A DNA stretch of 64,000 bases from Biomphalaria glabrata (taxonomy: Eukaryota > Mollusca > Gastropoda > Planorbidae), in contig NC_074726.1 in assembly GCF_947242115.1 (NCBI RefSeq), positions 8,823,270 through 8,887,269 of the forward strand, read 5' to 3'. Numbering within the stretch: position 1 is the stretch's first letter; each line of letters begins with the position of its first letter. Position numbers and translations under genes: made by a program. The notes beneath the pieces are model-generated. The model was not told the origin of the DNA. It did no database searches and saw nothing but the letters and a program-made list of their open reading frames with translations. Positions 25,337 through 32,671 of this stretch are shown one piece after another.

Positions 25337-25886
25337 CCTGAAAACAAATCAACGGGTGTAGTAAAAATATATATATATATTTGGACATTTGATATGGAAT
25401 AGCCTCAAGAAAATTTTTCTTTTGTTTTTAGAGCATATTAATTCTTAACAATTGAAATTATAAAGTGTGAGATAACCAAAATATAACCTACTTTCAACAC
25501 CAACTAGTTTTGATTTATTTCTAATGCAATTGATATTATGTATGTTTTAATTACTTTATCCTTTTAAAGCAGTGGCGTCACTGATAGACACAAAAATTCT
25601 TTCTACAGTAAACAATCAGACATCAACAAACTCTTCGCAGCCATGTCGTTTTTTTGATTGCGTCCAACTTATTATAAAACGTCTTCATGAACAGCCATCA
25701 ACATGAATGGTCTTTCTCCCTAATGCCCATATAGCCAGACCTTCCATGCACATATATAGATGTAAGATAAAAAAAAGACGTAATGAAGTTTTTTTTTTTT
25801 AATTGCTTTGTAATTTTTCTTTTTTTTTTTCAGGCGATGACGTCATATCGACAGAAGAGCTATTCCGACCGGTGATGACAAAGTGA
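10689..25886 (+). CDS. Allatotropin-related peptide precursor (four coding exons)
   Basis: Joined exons 10689-10783, 12227-12376, 16668-16759 and 25834-25886 give 390 bp, a 129-aa secreted precursor. All introns are GT-AG, with phases 2, 2 and 1. Residues 1-25 are a signal peptide with core VGVVLIAICLLDVVVS. A QKR site then releases GFRMNSASRVAHGY (36-49), followed by GKR (50-52): Gly donates the amide and KR is the cleavage site. The mature peptide would be GFRMNSASRVAHGY-amide, close to the Aplysia peptide as I recall it (Leu for Met). A Ser-rich linker precedes a C-terminal block (83-129) with HPNLARALVKKFVDING and an EF-hand-like loop, D110 to E121. Allatotropins act through a G-protein-coupled receptor; in molluscs roles in feeding and muscle circuits are reported. 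The start codon has A at -3. It is a host gene with no visible damage. Confidence 0.95.
10784..12226 (+). other. Allatotropin intron 1
   Basis: 1,443 bp. Half of it is a TG-rich array (10915-11530). The polypyrimidine tract TTTTCTCTCCCTTG precedes acceptor TCATAG. Confidence 0.85.
10915..11530. repeat. TG-rich minisatellite in allatotropin intron 1
   Basis: About 615 bp of irregular GTGTGTCTGTGTGTTTTA/TTAG units. Its open frame (Val/Cys/Ser-rich, 93 codons at 11000-11281) is repeat-born and not a gene. (TG)n tracts can form Z-DNA and often vary in length. Confidence 0.93.
12227..12376 (+). CDS. Allatotropin exon 2 (mature peptide)
   Basis: Acceptor TCATAG|ACAG. The alternative AG four bases later would break the frame. 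Encodes QKR, GFRMNSASRVAHGY, GKR and the Ser/Glu-rich spacer up to SDG. Donor GATGG|GTAAGT. Confidence 0.95.
12931..12975. repeat. (CT)n microsatellite
   Basis: About 17 CT units and a few CTGT units in allatotropin intron 2. Confidence 0.95.
14325..14430 (+). repeat. Degenerate copy of the AAGTTGAAACTTTG repeat family
   Basis: Shares GTCTGGTA...AAGTTGAAACTTTG.GCAACTATTTATTGTC with the copies at 31350-31545 and 47605-47835. Family type unknown. Confidence 0.55.
15328..15470 (+). repeat. tRNA-derived SINE-like element, family 2
   Basis: Reads GGCTGCCTGGTCGTGTGGTA then GCGCGCTGGACTGTCG, with a GGTCCATACTC B-box-like block and a GCCCGCTGCCATCC...CTGCGGGAGG body. Closest relative in the window is 32672-32815; shorter relatives are at 29109 and 42453. 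Confidence 0.65.
15795..15875 (+). repeat. Interspersed GACGGACAGA...CACACAAAACTAAT repeat
   Basis: Diverged relative of the copies at 34815-34905 and 54560-54655, which end in CCCTTTCGGGGGCCGCTAAAA. Function unknown. Confidence 0.5.
16190..16575. repeat. 31-bp minisatellite, about 12 units, in allatotropin intron 2
   Basis: Unit CTAAAAAGAGAAGTTTACTT plus TTACTAAAATT. CTAAAAAGAG blocks recur every 31 bp (16211, 16242, 16273, 16304, 16335). The array ends about 90 bp before the acceptor of exon 3. Confidence 0.95.
16668..16759 (+). CDS. Allatotropin exon 3 (conserved C-terminal block)
   Basis: Acceptor TTTCACAG|TCC, donor AATG|GTAAGT. Encodes PLMTVNEFTQLMTG, then HPNLARALVKKFVDIN. The helix before the EF-hand-like loop lies here and the loop is split by the next intron. 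Confidence 0.93.
16984..18552 (-). pseudogene. L1/Tx1-like LINE, 5'-truncated, broken
   Basis: Read on the minus strand. It begins with KAKAYADDTTFF (RT catalytic YADD) at about 18505-18545, then the thumb region FGRAVLINSLVILKIVYLAN (frame 18147-18407), then a 257-aa C-terminal domain (17266-18039) with a CCHC-like knuckle CILCHLENADNEKHMYLECP. At least one frame break separates the two frames near 18040-18150. A T-run at 16984-17003 is its poly(A) tail. Everything upstream of the RT palm is missing, cut off by the T31 tract at 18553. The clade is inferred from the thumb motif. Antisense to the host gene. Confidence 0.85.
18553..18583 (-). repeat. 31-base poly-T (antisense poly-A)
   Basis: A pure T31 tract abuts the broken LINE. 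It may be the poly(A) tail of a retroposed sequence inserted into the LINE from the higher-coordinate side, or simple A-tract growth. The body at 18584-19133 has no recognisable coding content. Confidence 0.8.
18584..19133. other. AT-rich sequence of unknown origin between poly-T and the LTR element
   Basis: Might be the 3' part of a poly(A)-bearing insertion on the minus strand. An open frame of 72 codons (18802-19020) shows a hydrophobic run but no family match that I can name. Confidence 0.3.
19134..19475 (-). repeat. 3' LTR of the gypsy element
   Basis: 342 bp, starting TGTTACGACTTTGG and ending TTTACAACA on the + strand. It contains a G11 run. About 99% identical to the other LTR. Confidence 0.95.
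19476..19491 (-). other. Polypurine tract of the gypsy element
   Basis: On the minus strand AGGGAGGGGGCAG sits directly against the 3' LTR, the expected position for plus-strand priming in this family. Confidence 0.75.
19487..22849 (-). CDS. Gypsy pol region: protease end, RT, RNase H, integrase
   Basis: A 1,120-residue open frame. Residues 29-37 (DECILGLDF) are the C-terminal end of the aspartic protease. RT spans about 265-445 with FCVDYRALN and YLDDIIVF (about 385). RNase H begins near TDASNTGIGAVLS (about 533). Integrase has an HHCC zinc finger (about 768-808) and a DD35E core: D838 in LDVAGPF, D897 in SDQGRNF and E933 in GMVERFNRT. A short chromodomain-less C-terminal tail ends in a basic WEGPYRIVKRIND-type fold. 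Known family activity is copy-and-paste by reverse transcription and integration. Long + strand frames opposite it are shadows. Confidence 0.95.
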   Translation of the reverse strand: MPILGQTFVNFEIANQRFSHEFLVAHIMDECILGLDFMQLFGFTLNIGGGTVQYGNLEIPLLGDNMEEEQIKRVLVTEDTIIPPQSEAIIWGTIEGNDPMSITSLIEQSKEAYRRLPVGRILVVNREDRRVPVRVMNVDTQACNLQKNNVIATCCPVELIATCGAVAPVASASLCDSRVDLMLGDVGENLSEEEYNKAKQLLLEFKDIMQDSENKGGRTNMVTHRIDTGNTRPIRQTPRRLPLAKQQEAAHMLEQMKEQGIIEPSNSPWCSPVVLVQKKDGSLRFCVDYRALNNVTQKDSYPLPRIDDTLDTLSGAHIFSTLDLKSGYWQVGLHPDDKQKTAFSTGNGLWQFTVMPFGLCNAPATFERLMEQVLRGLNWNACLVYLDDIIVFGKTFDEHIHNLREVMQRIRSAGMKLNPKKCSFFQREVKYLGHIVSKDGVSTDPEKTEVVKHWPTPTNLHELRSFLGLCSYYRRFVPSFSTIARALHQLTERKTQFQWTPDCQEAFEKLKEALISSPMLSYPLPGNVFQLDTDASNTGIGAVLSQEVDGSERVVAYFSRSLSKAERNYCVTRRELLAVVDSIKHFHKYLYGQRFKLRTDHAALQWLLSFKNPEGQVARWLERLQTYDFETQHRKGQAHSNADALSRRPCKQECKHCTKVEGKTSALDCRRLELSASASWFEETISREQKDDKDIAPILQWKEVGQRPDWHQISSTGEITKAYWAQWDSLVIDNDVLKRIWESTDGTSTRVQLVLPKIRIPEVLHEMHNGSTGGHLGVNKTLEKVRQRFYWCRYKEDVEDWCRKCDRCAATKGPQRRTRGPLQQYNVGVPFERIALDVAGPFPETNKGNKYILVIMDYFSKWPEAFAMPNQETTTIVDNLVGHWISRFGVPMELHSDQGRNFESNLFQEICKILNIEKTRTTPLRPQSDGMVERFNRTLVQHLAKMSAEQQNDWDDYIPLFLLSYRGAVHATTGYTPAKLLFGREHRMPADLLFGQPGDQPTTASEYVTGLRRRLEEVHAVARSRIKDSSDLMKTRYDRRANSAGFEEHDLVWLYNPKRKKGRSPKLQKDWEGPYRIVKRINDVVYRIQKGPRTKCKVVHLDRLNRYCGDDGESVRDAQT
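22837..23079 (-). CDS. Gypsy protease core region
   Basis: Contains the aspartic protease active-site motif FLLDTGASRSIIHP, preceded by IPVAVLGKNRSLSVQGKVG. It lies between gag and the main pol frame in a different frame, a layout the family handles by programmed frameshifting or read-through. Treated as part of one fossil element. Confidence 0.8.
   Translation of the reverse strand: MGRRQAARFTGSPRLIIPVAVLGKNRSLSVQGKVGVRFCRFLLDTGASRSIIHPSLVENHVIHETSGYSLKQLVVNCCRF
23094..24275 (-). CDS. Gypsy gag with N-terminal SAP domain and zinc knuckle
   Basis: 393 residues. Residues about 7-42 (LHELQINEIRKELKRRDIVA, then KEALVSRLREAL) match the SAP helix-extended-helix DNA-binding fold. About 65-140 is Glu/Lys-rich with heptad spacing and probably coiled coil. 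About 150-325 is the capsid-like gag domain (FDGTVSWTVYKRQFEAAAKV start; LRFGDEHMKEVYRVQLK). C351-C364 is a CCHC nucleocapsid knuckle, CWNCDAPGHIQRNC, in a basic, Gln-rich tail. The SAP domain at the gag N-terminus is the unusual part. Confidence 0.92.
   Translation of the reverse strand: MSTSKRLHELQINEIRKELKRRDIVASGNKEALVSRLREALKEDGFDPDTHEFEVKTDLGGILSEMKKELLGSMQTIATSQKTDMEEFRSKLRDEIAAVKSELTVQMEQKIQVLRDEVQAVRVELGKVKGTKVNLGSSEATGKVKPPIFDGTVSWTVYKRQFEAAAKVNNWRTNEEKATGLMLALRGKATELLQIVSDQQDYEALVRTMELRFGDEHMKEVYRVQLKTRQQKPGETLQELMADIERLARLAYPTLTQEILDVLVTDAFIDGVHDPELKKAIRLSGKREASDALIYALSFEAAKGTAKTTYLTRGLHVQEEDLTHIIRQVVDTIEDRRSQQMPRQNRSVFRCWNCDAPGHIQRNCTRRNAGRLRGRDGLGNQQAATAQSQNQEN
24295..24312 (-). 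other. Primer-binding site of the gypsy element
   Basis: Minus-strand TGGTGTCACAAGTGGGAC begins two bases inside the 5' LTR. It resembles the complement of a tRNA-Leu 3' end (TGGTGTCA.AAGTGGGA), so tRNA-Leu is the likely primer. This is by memory of tRNA sequences, not a search. Confidence 0.65.
24315..24658 (-). repeat. 5' LTR of the gypsy element
   Basis: 344 bp, partner of 19134-19475. Contains a G13 run. It should carry the element's promoter and polyadenylation signals, not located precisely here. Confidence 0.95.
25040..25380. repeat. Microsatellite cluster near allatotropin exon 4
   Basis: Successive TG (25046-25080), GA and CAGA (25155-25190) and two TA runs (25305-25337, 25366-25380). 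Small open frames here are repeat artefacts. Confidence 0.9.
25834..25886 (+). CDS. Allatotropin exon 4 (C-terminus and stop)
   Basis: A long T-rich tract and CAG acceptor (25831-25833). Encodes the end of the EF-hand-like loop DDVISTEELFRPVMTK and TGA at 25884-25886. The frame joins exactly with exon 3 (G|GC), which supports the assignment despite the small size. Confidence 0.93.
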
Positions 25887-25975
25887 CCCACTGACCCTTC
25901 TGAAGGAGTGGACACACTTTAACAAGATGGCGTCCTCTGATTTCTTTCAAATAAACTTATGCTCCTTTATTTTTT
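25887..25975 (+). terminator. Allatotropin 3' UTR and poly(A) signal
   Basis: AATAAA at 25950-25955, 64 bp after the stop, followed by a T-rich downstream element. Cleavage would fall at about 25970-25975. Confidence 0.75.
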
Positions 25976-26560
25976 TTATTTATTTTTCTTTTTTTTTTTC
26001 GTTATTGCATCCACGCAGTCAAACAATCCCCCTAGTATCATTTGTTATATAACTTTAAAACATGTATCCACCAAAGCTTCAACACTGACACATTCAACAA
26101 TGATTCAAAGATATAAAATCGTCTACGAGTTTTCTGATATAATTATTGGTGTTGATTACAGTTTGAAGTTTCCATTACTGGCTCCATTGAACACTTGACA
26201 TTCTAATTGTAGCTTAAAATTAAAAAACAGGCAAAGTGTAATTTAAAGTCGCTAATAACACCGTCACAATCAAGAAATTTGATCATGTCAAAAGCTTTGG
26301 CCCTTAACTATTTGACAGACTTTGTCTAGTATTAGCTGCAGGGGGGTATTACGTCTCTGGCACAGCAAACATTTTGTATAATCCTTTTTGTTCATACAGG
26401 TTTAACAGAATACGTAGTACTAATAGTACAAGCATTAAAAGTACTATCTAATAAATTTGAGAGATTTGTTCACGCTCTATATAAAGATGTGCATACAAAT
26501 TGATGTATAATTGTGGATTTTAACAAGCTAATGTTTAAACATGACATCACATTATTAAGG
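25976..26560. other. Intergenic DNA, no gene seen
   Basis: AT-rich. An open frame at 25959-26198 runs through the poly(A) signal region and has no recognisable motif. Confidence 0.4.
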
Positions 26561-26569
26561 GTGGAGCGA

Positions 26570-26790
26570 AGACAAACATATATACATATTGAACAATCTT
26601 TATAGAAGATAAACATATATACATAAAGAACAATCTTTCTAGAAGATAAACATACATACATATTGAACAATCTTTCAGAAGATAAACATATATACATAAA
26701 GAACAATGTTTATAGAAGATAAACATATATACATATTGAACAATCTTTATAGAAGATAAACATACATACATAAAGAACAATGTTTATAAA
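26570..26790. repeat. 37-bp minisatellite, six units in alternating pairs
   Basis: AAACATA blocks start at 26574, 26611, 26648, 26684, 26721 and 26758. Units alternate between a TATTGAACAATC form and a TAAAGAACAAT form, so the array grew as 74-bp dimers. Open minus-strand frames (MFFMYVCLSS-like) are artefacts. Confidence 0.93.
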
Positions 26791-26794
26791 GACC

Positions 26795-27458
26795 GAACAA
26801 AACAAAAGGCAACACTTTCTGTAAGTAACTGTGAATGAAGTTGATGTCTGGGTTTTTTTTTAGTGTTTTCATTTCAAGTATGGTTTTATTTTATCGACAC
26901 AATTTATATTAGTTATCAGCGTGCCTGTATTGCTTAACTATTATTTAGTTCAAAATTTGAGAGTAAATAATAAATACAACACTGTTCAAATTTTTGTTGT
27001 GGAAAAAAAAAGCTTGTGTTTGGTTCATACAACTCTGATCTTTTATTATTAGATGTAAACTAAATGATTATGTAACGAACTCTCAACCTTAACATAGTAG
27101 TTTTTGTACAACATTTTTAATTTGAATTGGAATAATAAATTAAATAGCATGTACTATATGAATGTAATTACAGTCTAACCTGGGTATTATTTGTTTTGCT
27201 GGAATTACTTCTGAAAGCCGAGGGAGGTCAGCCTAGGAGGTCAGCCTAGAAGAACAGTTTTATTTACTTTTTTGAATTTACTATAAAAAAAATTCACGTT
27301 AGATGCTATGGAACTGTAAATACTTTTTCAGTGGGTTGAATTTTCCTAAAAAGCATTTAGGGCATGTTGGAATGCAAAAGGAAGGAAATCTGAACATTTG
27401 AGGCTGTATCGAGTACAGCCTCAGTGAGACCAAGTGAAACCAAGGGATGTAAGCAAGC
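26795..27458. other. Intergenic DNA, no gene seen
   Basis: AT-rich, with a small local duplication GAGGTCAGCCTAG at 27223-27248. Confidence 0.4.
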
Positions 27459-27479
27459 AGGACTGGATTTAGACTTGTT

Positions 27480-27660
27480 AAGGCCCTAAGCTATATGAGA
27501 TTTGGGGCCCTTGTTATCAACATAAGGCCATAAGCTATATGAGTTTTGGGGCCCTTAAATATCAACATAAGGCCATAAGCTATATGAGTTTTGGGGCCCT
27601 TAAATATCAACATAAGGCCATAAGCTATATCAGATATGGGGCCCTTGTTATCAACACAAG
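27480..27660. repeat. 45-bp tandem repeat, four units
   Basis: Unit GGCC(A/C)TAAGCTATATGAG plus TTTTGGGGCCCTTAAATATC. Units start at 27482, 27526, 27571 and 27616. The preceding GGACTGGATTTAGACTTG resembles a decayed hAT end, and a similar block occurs at 55650-55690, so the array may lie in an old DNA transposon. Confidence 0.88.
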
Positions 27661-27745
27661 GCAAATTTTCCTTTGCTATTTCTTGAAAACTATTGAAACT
27701 ATTCCTGGAAACATTTTTGACGGAGCGCCCCCCCCCCCCCAAAGC

Positions 27746-29100
27746 AAGTGAGTACCCTTAGTTATAGTTTATGATACCTACAGGTAAATCCATGACTTGT
27801 CCTAAGTCAGTTGCAGAGTGAGTGTTAAAAATGGGTTATGGGCCTTTGCAATCGCTTGAAGACGCGAGACTGAGAAAGAGGTCAGAGAAAAACTCAAAGC
27901 GTTTGGCTGTCCCACAGTACACCGATAGTTCCCTGTGCCTCTAGGCTTGTTTTATGCTGTGACATTCGATCTCTGCGCACCACTGGCCTAACCTATACAC
28001 CGTTTCCATAGCAGCTGCTTAAGTCGTTGAAAGGTTGCTCAATCTGGCATATTTACTAACTAATAGAAAATTAATTATAAAACTTTTGTTTTGTGTTAAG
28101 AAGAAAGAAATTTTTTTACATATTTTATAATTTTTTATTTTTTTTTTACAATTTGAAAGCCAAATTTATTATGCCTTAAAAATAGGAATGGCCAAAACCT
28201 TACGTTATATTTTTCAATAATCAGTTTTGACATTTCGTTACAACAAAAAACTGCATAGAATAATACTGTTTATGCCTTTTCAATTCAGTAATGGAAAATA
28301 AATAATCCCACCAATTACACTAATTCAGGTTTGATAATTTGTGGATTAGTACAAATGAAATAGGAAAAAAAAATATCTGATTATTTTATTGTTGCTAAAT
28401 TTTGATTTAATGCTCTTTTTATAAACGACATAGCTTTTTTTTTTTTTTTTTCGAATTGTGTTGTTCAATGATCACAATGACGTCATCAGAAAAAGTGCTG
28501 GTAATGCTCCTGCTGTTAACAAAATAAAAAAAGACATGTAATAAAGAATACTCTTTTCATTTTTGCCTTTTTTTTTGTTTAAATTTTGTTTGGTTCATGA
28601 GCTTGTTTGTCCAAGTCGTCTGCTGGCTGTTCCTATAGGTGCAATAGATTTGTGTTGTATCAATGAGAACGTGCTCGAGGGTTTCGATTTGGCGCCACAC
28701 TTGAAGGCGCGCTATCCTTATCGTCACGCAGGTTTTTAAAGTGGTTCAATTTAAGGTCAACTACAGCTCATCACACACGACACATTTAATATTGAATCAC
28801 ATAATCTAAGAAGAAGCCTGTTCACAGGCACCCGGAGGATTCAGCCCCCGTCGTCTCAGCGTGGCGCCTCCATGGAAATTGTCATCCTCCCCTCGGTTGA
28901 TATAGCAACGGTGTATATTGTTAGTTTAGATAACTTCCATAAACGCTTAATCTCCAAGCCTAGGTTCCCATATTTTCTTTGTTTTTCCAACTCAGTTTTT
29001 CTTGCATTATGAAATATTTATAAATATTTTTTTTTTCAAATATGGACAGTTTGTGTTCAAAGTCTAAAACAAAGACATAATTAGATAAATTGATACAAAA
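27746..29100. other. Intergenic DNA, no gene seen
   Basis: AT-rich with T-runs (28141, 28433). A perfect CRE-type palindrome TGACGTCA lies at 28478-28485, and a GC-richer block at 28650-28900. No exon could be built. Confidence 0.4.
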
Positions 29101-29108
29101 CAAAACAA

Positions 29109-29180
29109 AGGCTTCCTGGTAGTGTGGTACGCGCTTAGGACTGTCAACACAAAGGTCCAGAGTTCGAATCTTATTCTGAT
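29109..29180 (+). repeat. tRNA-derived SINE head, family 2
   Basis: GGCTTCCTGGTAGTGTGGTA (A-box side) and GGTCCAGAGTTCGAATC (B box). Body absent or diverged. Confidence 0.6.
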
Positions 29181-29320
29181 TAAATGTTAAAGAAAAAGTA
29201 TTAGCGTCATGAAAGTCGAGTATCAAATCAATTTACCCCCCCCCCCACACACACACACATTCACAGAAATACATACATTTACGACAATAAAATTATTAGT
29301 CATAGAACGATACGATTGAA

Positions 29321-29575
29321 GCAGACGTTACTTTAAAAGTGAAAATAATCACGCCCTACGCGTTTCACGTGTCAATGTAGTCGTGCCTGTTAATCAGCGA
29401 CTAGGGCTCTGCTTAGTCACTGGTTTTCTGGCTGGTTTAGGCAACCCATTCCATTCTCAAATGGCACTAGGAAAGAAGGAGCACTTATGTAATTCTGCCC
29501 AAGCGATTGGAAAAAGAAATTGCCTTTATCTTTGTGTCTTTCTGAGTAGTTTACTAAGTAATAATTAGTATTTGT
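29321..29575 (+). repeat. Interspersed repeat GCAGACGTTACTT family, copy 1
   Basis: Shares ordered blocks with 40775-41115: AGACGTTACTT, CCTACGCG, CACTGGTTTT.CTGGCT, AGGCAACCCATTCCAT, GCACTAGG.AAGAAGGAG and GTGTCTTTCTGA. About 250 bp. Type unknown. Confidence 0.8.
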
Positions 29576-29899
29576 AAATTATAGTTCGTTTTTGTTATGT
29601 GTTACTGTTGTATTGATGTAAAATATTACAACGATAATGTCCCTTTGCTTAGGGCTTGCAATGCCATGTGTGTTATTTTAGCCTTAGCCAAGATGGCGAT
29701 ATGATAAACATTATTCTGGAAACTGAATTCTACAAGCTTCGTGTTTCTTTCTGTACACTTTTATCAGCACAGAAATTGTGGAATCTATGCTCAAACAGGA
29801 TCACAACGGCAATTGGGTTCAACGATGACCTGCTAACCACTGTCAAATAATCTGAACTTAAACCTTACGGCAAAATCACAAGGTCCTTGGGCACGCAAA

Positions 29900-30115
29900 G
29901 ATCTCTTATTTGGGAATAGAGACAGGGTCAAGGTGATAAGAGAAACAGAGAAAGCAATGAGAAGATAACATCAAAGAATGGACTGGCTTTTCATTGAAAG
30001 AGATTCTATCCAAACCCAATGACAGAGAAATAGAAAAACACGGTAGCCAGATCATGTGTGGTGCCCCAACGGTTTGATCAGACTAAGGGATAGGTGAAAG
30101 AACGTATGACGGATG
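29900..30115 (+). pseudogene. LINE C-terminal fragment, broken
   Basis: Translates in pieces as EDNIKEWTGFSLKEILSKPN and, after a frameshift, TVARSCVVPQRFDQTKG. This resembles the tail of molluscan LINE ORF2 proteins (the WEDNIKEWTG ... VVPQR signature, from memory). Only the last ~60 codons remain. Confidence 0.7.
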
Positions 30116-31345
30116 CTCATTCACCTCCGACTACATTAGTGGTAAAAAGTTTCTCTCACATTTACATACGGCTTAAAGCATTTTGCAAGTCAAACTTCTA
30201 CAGAAACTCGTCCGAAAATTGAGACACGCATGACAAAATCATTTATTAATGGAAAGTCATTACGTTCTTCAATTGTACTGTTCTATCACTTATACGGCTA
30301 AAATTCACCATGCTGGTTTTAAACATTAGGAGGACATTTCACACAGTAGTCACTTTTATAATTACATGTGCAAACTCATCAGAGCTCACACACACATTAA
30401 ATAAATGCATAAAATTATCATAAACAATTTTTGCTTGAAATACGGAACGGCAGACGAGGAGAAATGAGTTGATGCACATTTGTCACGCTAGAATGGTTAG
30501 AGTGAGAGCCCATGTGACATCCCATTTCCATCTCATTGGAGGATCGCTGTACCGGAACCAGTTTGATGTTTGAACAAAGCTACCTCAGGGGAGGTTTCGA
30601 AATTTTAATCAGAAGCACCAGAGATCATTAATTATGGCAGTCAAATAAGGTCACCCGTGAGGTCTTTATTAGTTGGAACATTTCTATATTTTTCTTTTTC
30701 TTTTTTTACAGTTGCCCTCTTTCTGATGGTCTATGAAGAAAATGTTACATTTCTGAAAGTATTAGTTACACAAGTGTTATAAATTCTAAAAGAAACTTTC
30801 TTTCGCAGCTTTGTTTTCGAATCTCATTTGTCAAACACCGAAATATCTCTTCAACCGTTTCACACACGTCTTCCAACTGGAAACGAGGAAAAAGAAAAAT
30901 AGAAACTTTAGAGTTTAAGAAAAATAGAAACTTTAGAGTTAAAGGAAAATAGAAACTTAGATGGCTAGAAAGAAAAACAAAACAAATAAAGCTATAAACA
31001 GTGGTTAGCAGATATACGAAAGAGACATCAACACACAGCTAAAAAAAAACAACAACAACATAGAAGCTGAAACGTACTAGAAGTATAAATTGTTTTGATC
31101 TTGCTATTCAACACGTCACAATCGCGGTTACATTTTTATTTGACATGACTACCGATGACGCGTGACGCTGTGAACAGGTTATCTTTCTCTTTGTCCTGAG
31201 TAACAACAGGACTGTCTCTGAGGACCCAAACTGTCCCAAACCTTTGAGAATGCTAATGGAACTCTGTGACAGTTGGCGAGCCAGGCCAAAGCAATAGCCG
31301 GCGTCAGTTGTAAATGTGTTTGGCTGCGTTTTTACAAAGCTTATA
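30116..31345. other. Intergenic DNA with a small tandem repeat
   Basis: GAAAAATAGAAACTTTAGAG repeats about three times at 30888-30960. No gene seen. Confidence 0.5.
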
Positions 31346-31349
31346 TCAA

Positions 31350-31545
31350 GTCACTCTGCCTGTCTGTCTGTTGGGTACACATTTTAAACACGTTAGTTTC
31401 TCCCAATTTTCATTCTCAAATCAAGTTGAAACTTTGCACAATTATTTACTGTTCCTAATAAAACACCAATCTATTAAAACTTTAACCAATTATTCCATTA
31501 AATAGTTGTAATTGACACATTTTTTGTTAGATATAAAGGGAAATT
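31350..31545 (+). repeat. AAGTTGAAACTTTGCACAATTATT repeat family, copy
   Basis: Preceded by CTGCCTGTCTGTCTGTTGGGTACA. Matches the 47605-47835 copy through TCAAGTTGAAACTTTGCACA and the later AATTAACCAATTA-type AT-rich part. Confidence 0.7.
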
Positions 31546-31740
31546 AATCTTACAGTATTGAGTTATATTGATCTAAATTTGGAGTTCTTCCTATTAGATA
31601 AGCTTCTTTTTAAAAATGTATAATTTATATTTTGCTTCTTACTATGTTGTCTGCTCACAACCCACACATACCTGGCATAACAGACCAGCCATAACTACTC
31701 AGATTGAGATGTAATCGATTATTGTTCTAATGGAGCAGAT

Positions 31741-31872
31741 CAGCGCTGCCCAAACTAAGGTCCGTGAGACGTATCAGGCCCGTTGAATTTCTGCTCATCG
31801 TGCTAAATGAATCCACAGAGCCGCGGATTCTTCAGATTTGAAGATTTTTAAAATGTTAGTGTGCCACCCCTG
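31741..31872. mobile_element. Possible short hAT-like MITE
   Basis: The left end CAGCGCTGCCCAAACTAAGG and the right end (reverse complement CAGGGGTGGCACACT) look like hAT termini, 132 bp apart. No matching 8-bp duplication, so confidence is low. Confidence 0.4.
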
Positions 31873-32010
31873 GGCTAGGTTGCGGAGTAGAAAATCGTTG
31901 GTTTCCGAGGTGTCGGATTCGAATCCCAGTAACGACTGCGATTTTAAAATTGGATTTTTTTTAGGGCGTACTTGAGTCCACCCAACTTTGTCTAAAGTAT
32001 TCGCTCAGCC
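31873..32010 (+). repeat. tRNA-derived SINE, family 1, partial
   Basis: Head with B box GGATTCGAATCCCAG, then CGATTTTAAAATTGG, a T-run and AGGGCGTACTTGAGTCCACC, as in the other family 1 copies. Tail missing. Confidence 0.65.
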
Positions 32011-32671
32011 ATAATCTTAAGCATTTTAAAAAGCCACAAAAATTCTTTTGTGTAAAATACTTTCTGTAAAAAAAAGTTGATAGATCAACATTTTGATTAG
32101 ATTCCAATGTAGTAATCTGCCCAGGACTACTTCTTTAACGCCGTTATACCCATTCGTCCTTGACATTCGTCGTACCGCTTCTGCCCGATTACCCGCGCTT
32201 TTTAATTGAGGCGTCTGTTGAACTCGTGTAAATGCCATACATGAGCGGAATGATGATAATGCAACTTTACGTCAGAAATAAAACTACATCAACAAAAGCA
32301 CACGCACTTCTTTTTTTTTAGGTTAATGAATTTGTTTTTCTTCAAAGATGTAGTAGTAACAATATGTGTGTTTTAGTTTATATATGTTACGGTCAAAGCA
32401 TGAAATCGGCCGAATTCATAATGGCCGACCATTTCGCAATTTCAGCTTGTCAGTTCTGCTAAGAATGGTCCGCAGAAGACGGCAGAAAAAGTTCATGAGC
32501 AGATTTTTTTAAAGCACCCTTAGTGATAAATCTAGTGCATGGTAATGGCAGACTTAAACTCGTGTATTTTAGCTGGAGACTTGAACTACTCTCTCTCTCT
32601 ATCTCTCTCTTAATACTTTGTAGCTATCTTCTTTCCTCTTCATTGCTATGTAAGTCTCTCTAATTAGCAAA

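Larger units (their letters stand above)
16760..25833 (+). other. Allatotropin intron 3, 9.1 kb, packed with mobile elements
   Basis: Contains, all in antisense orientation, a LINE fragment with its own poly(A) (16984-18552), a second poly-T tract (18553-18583) and a near-whole Ty3/gypsy element (19134-24658). GA, CAGA and TA microsatellites follow (25155-25380). About 1.2 kb remains between the LTR element and exon 4. Confidence 0.88.
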
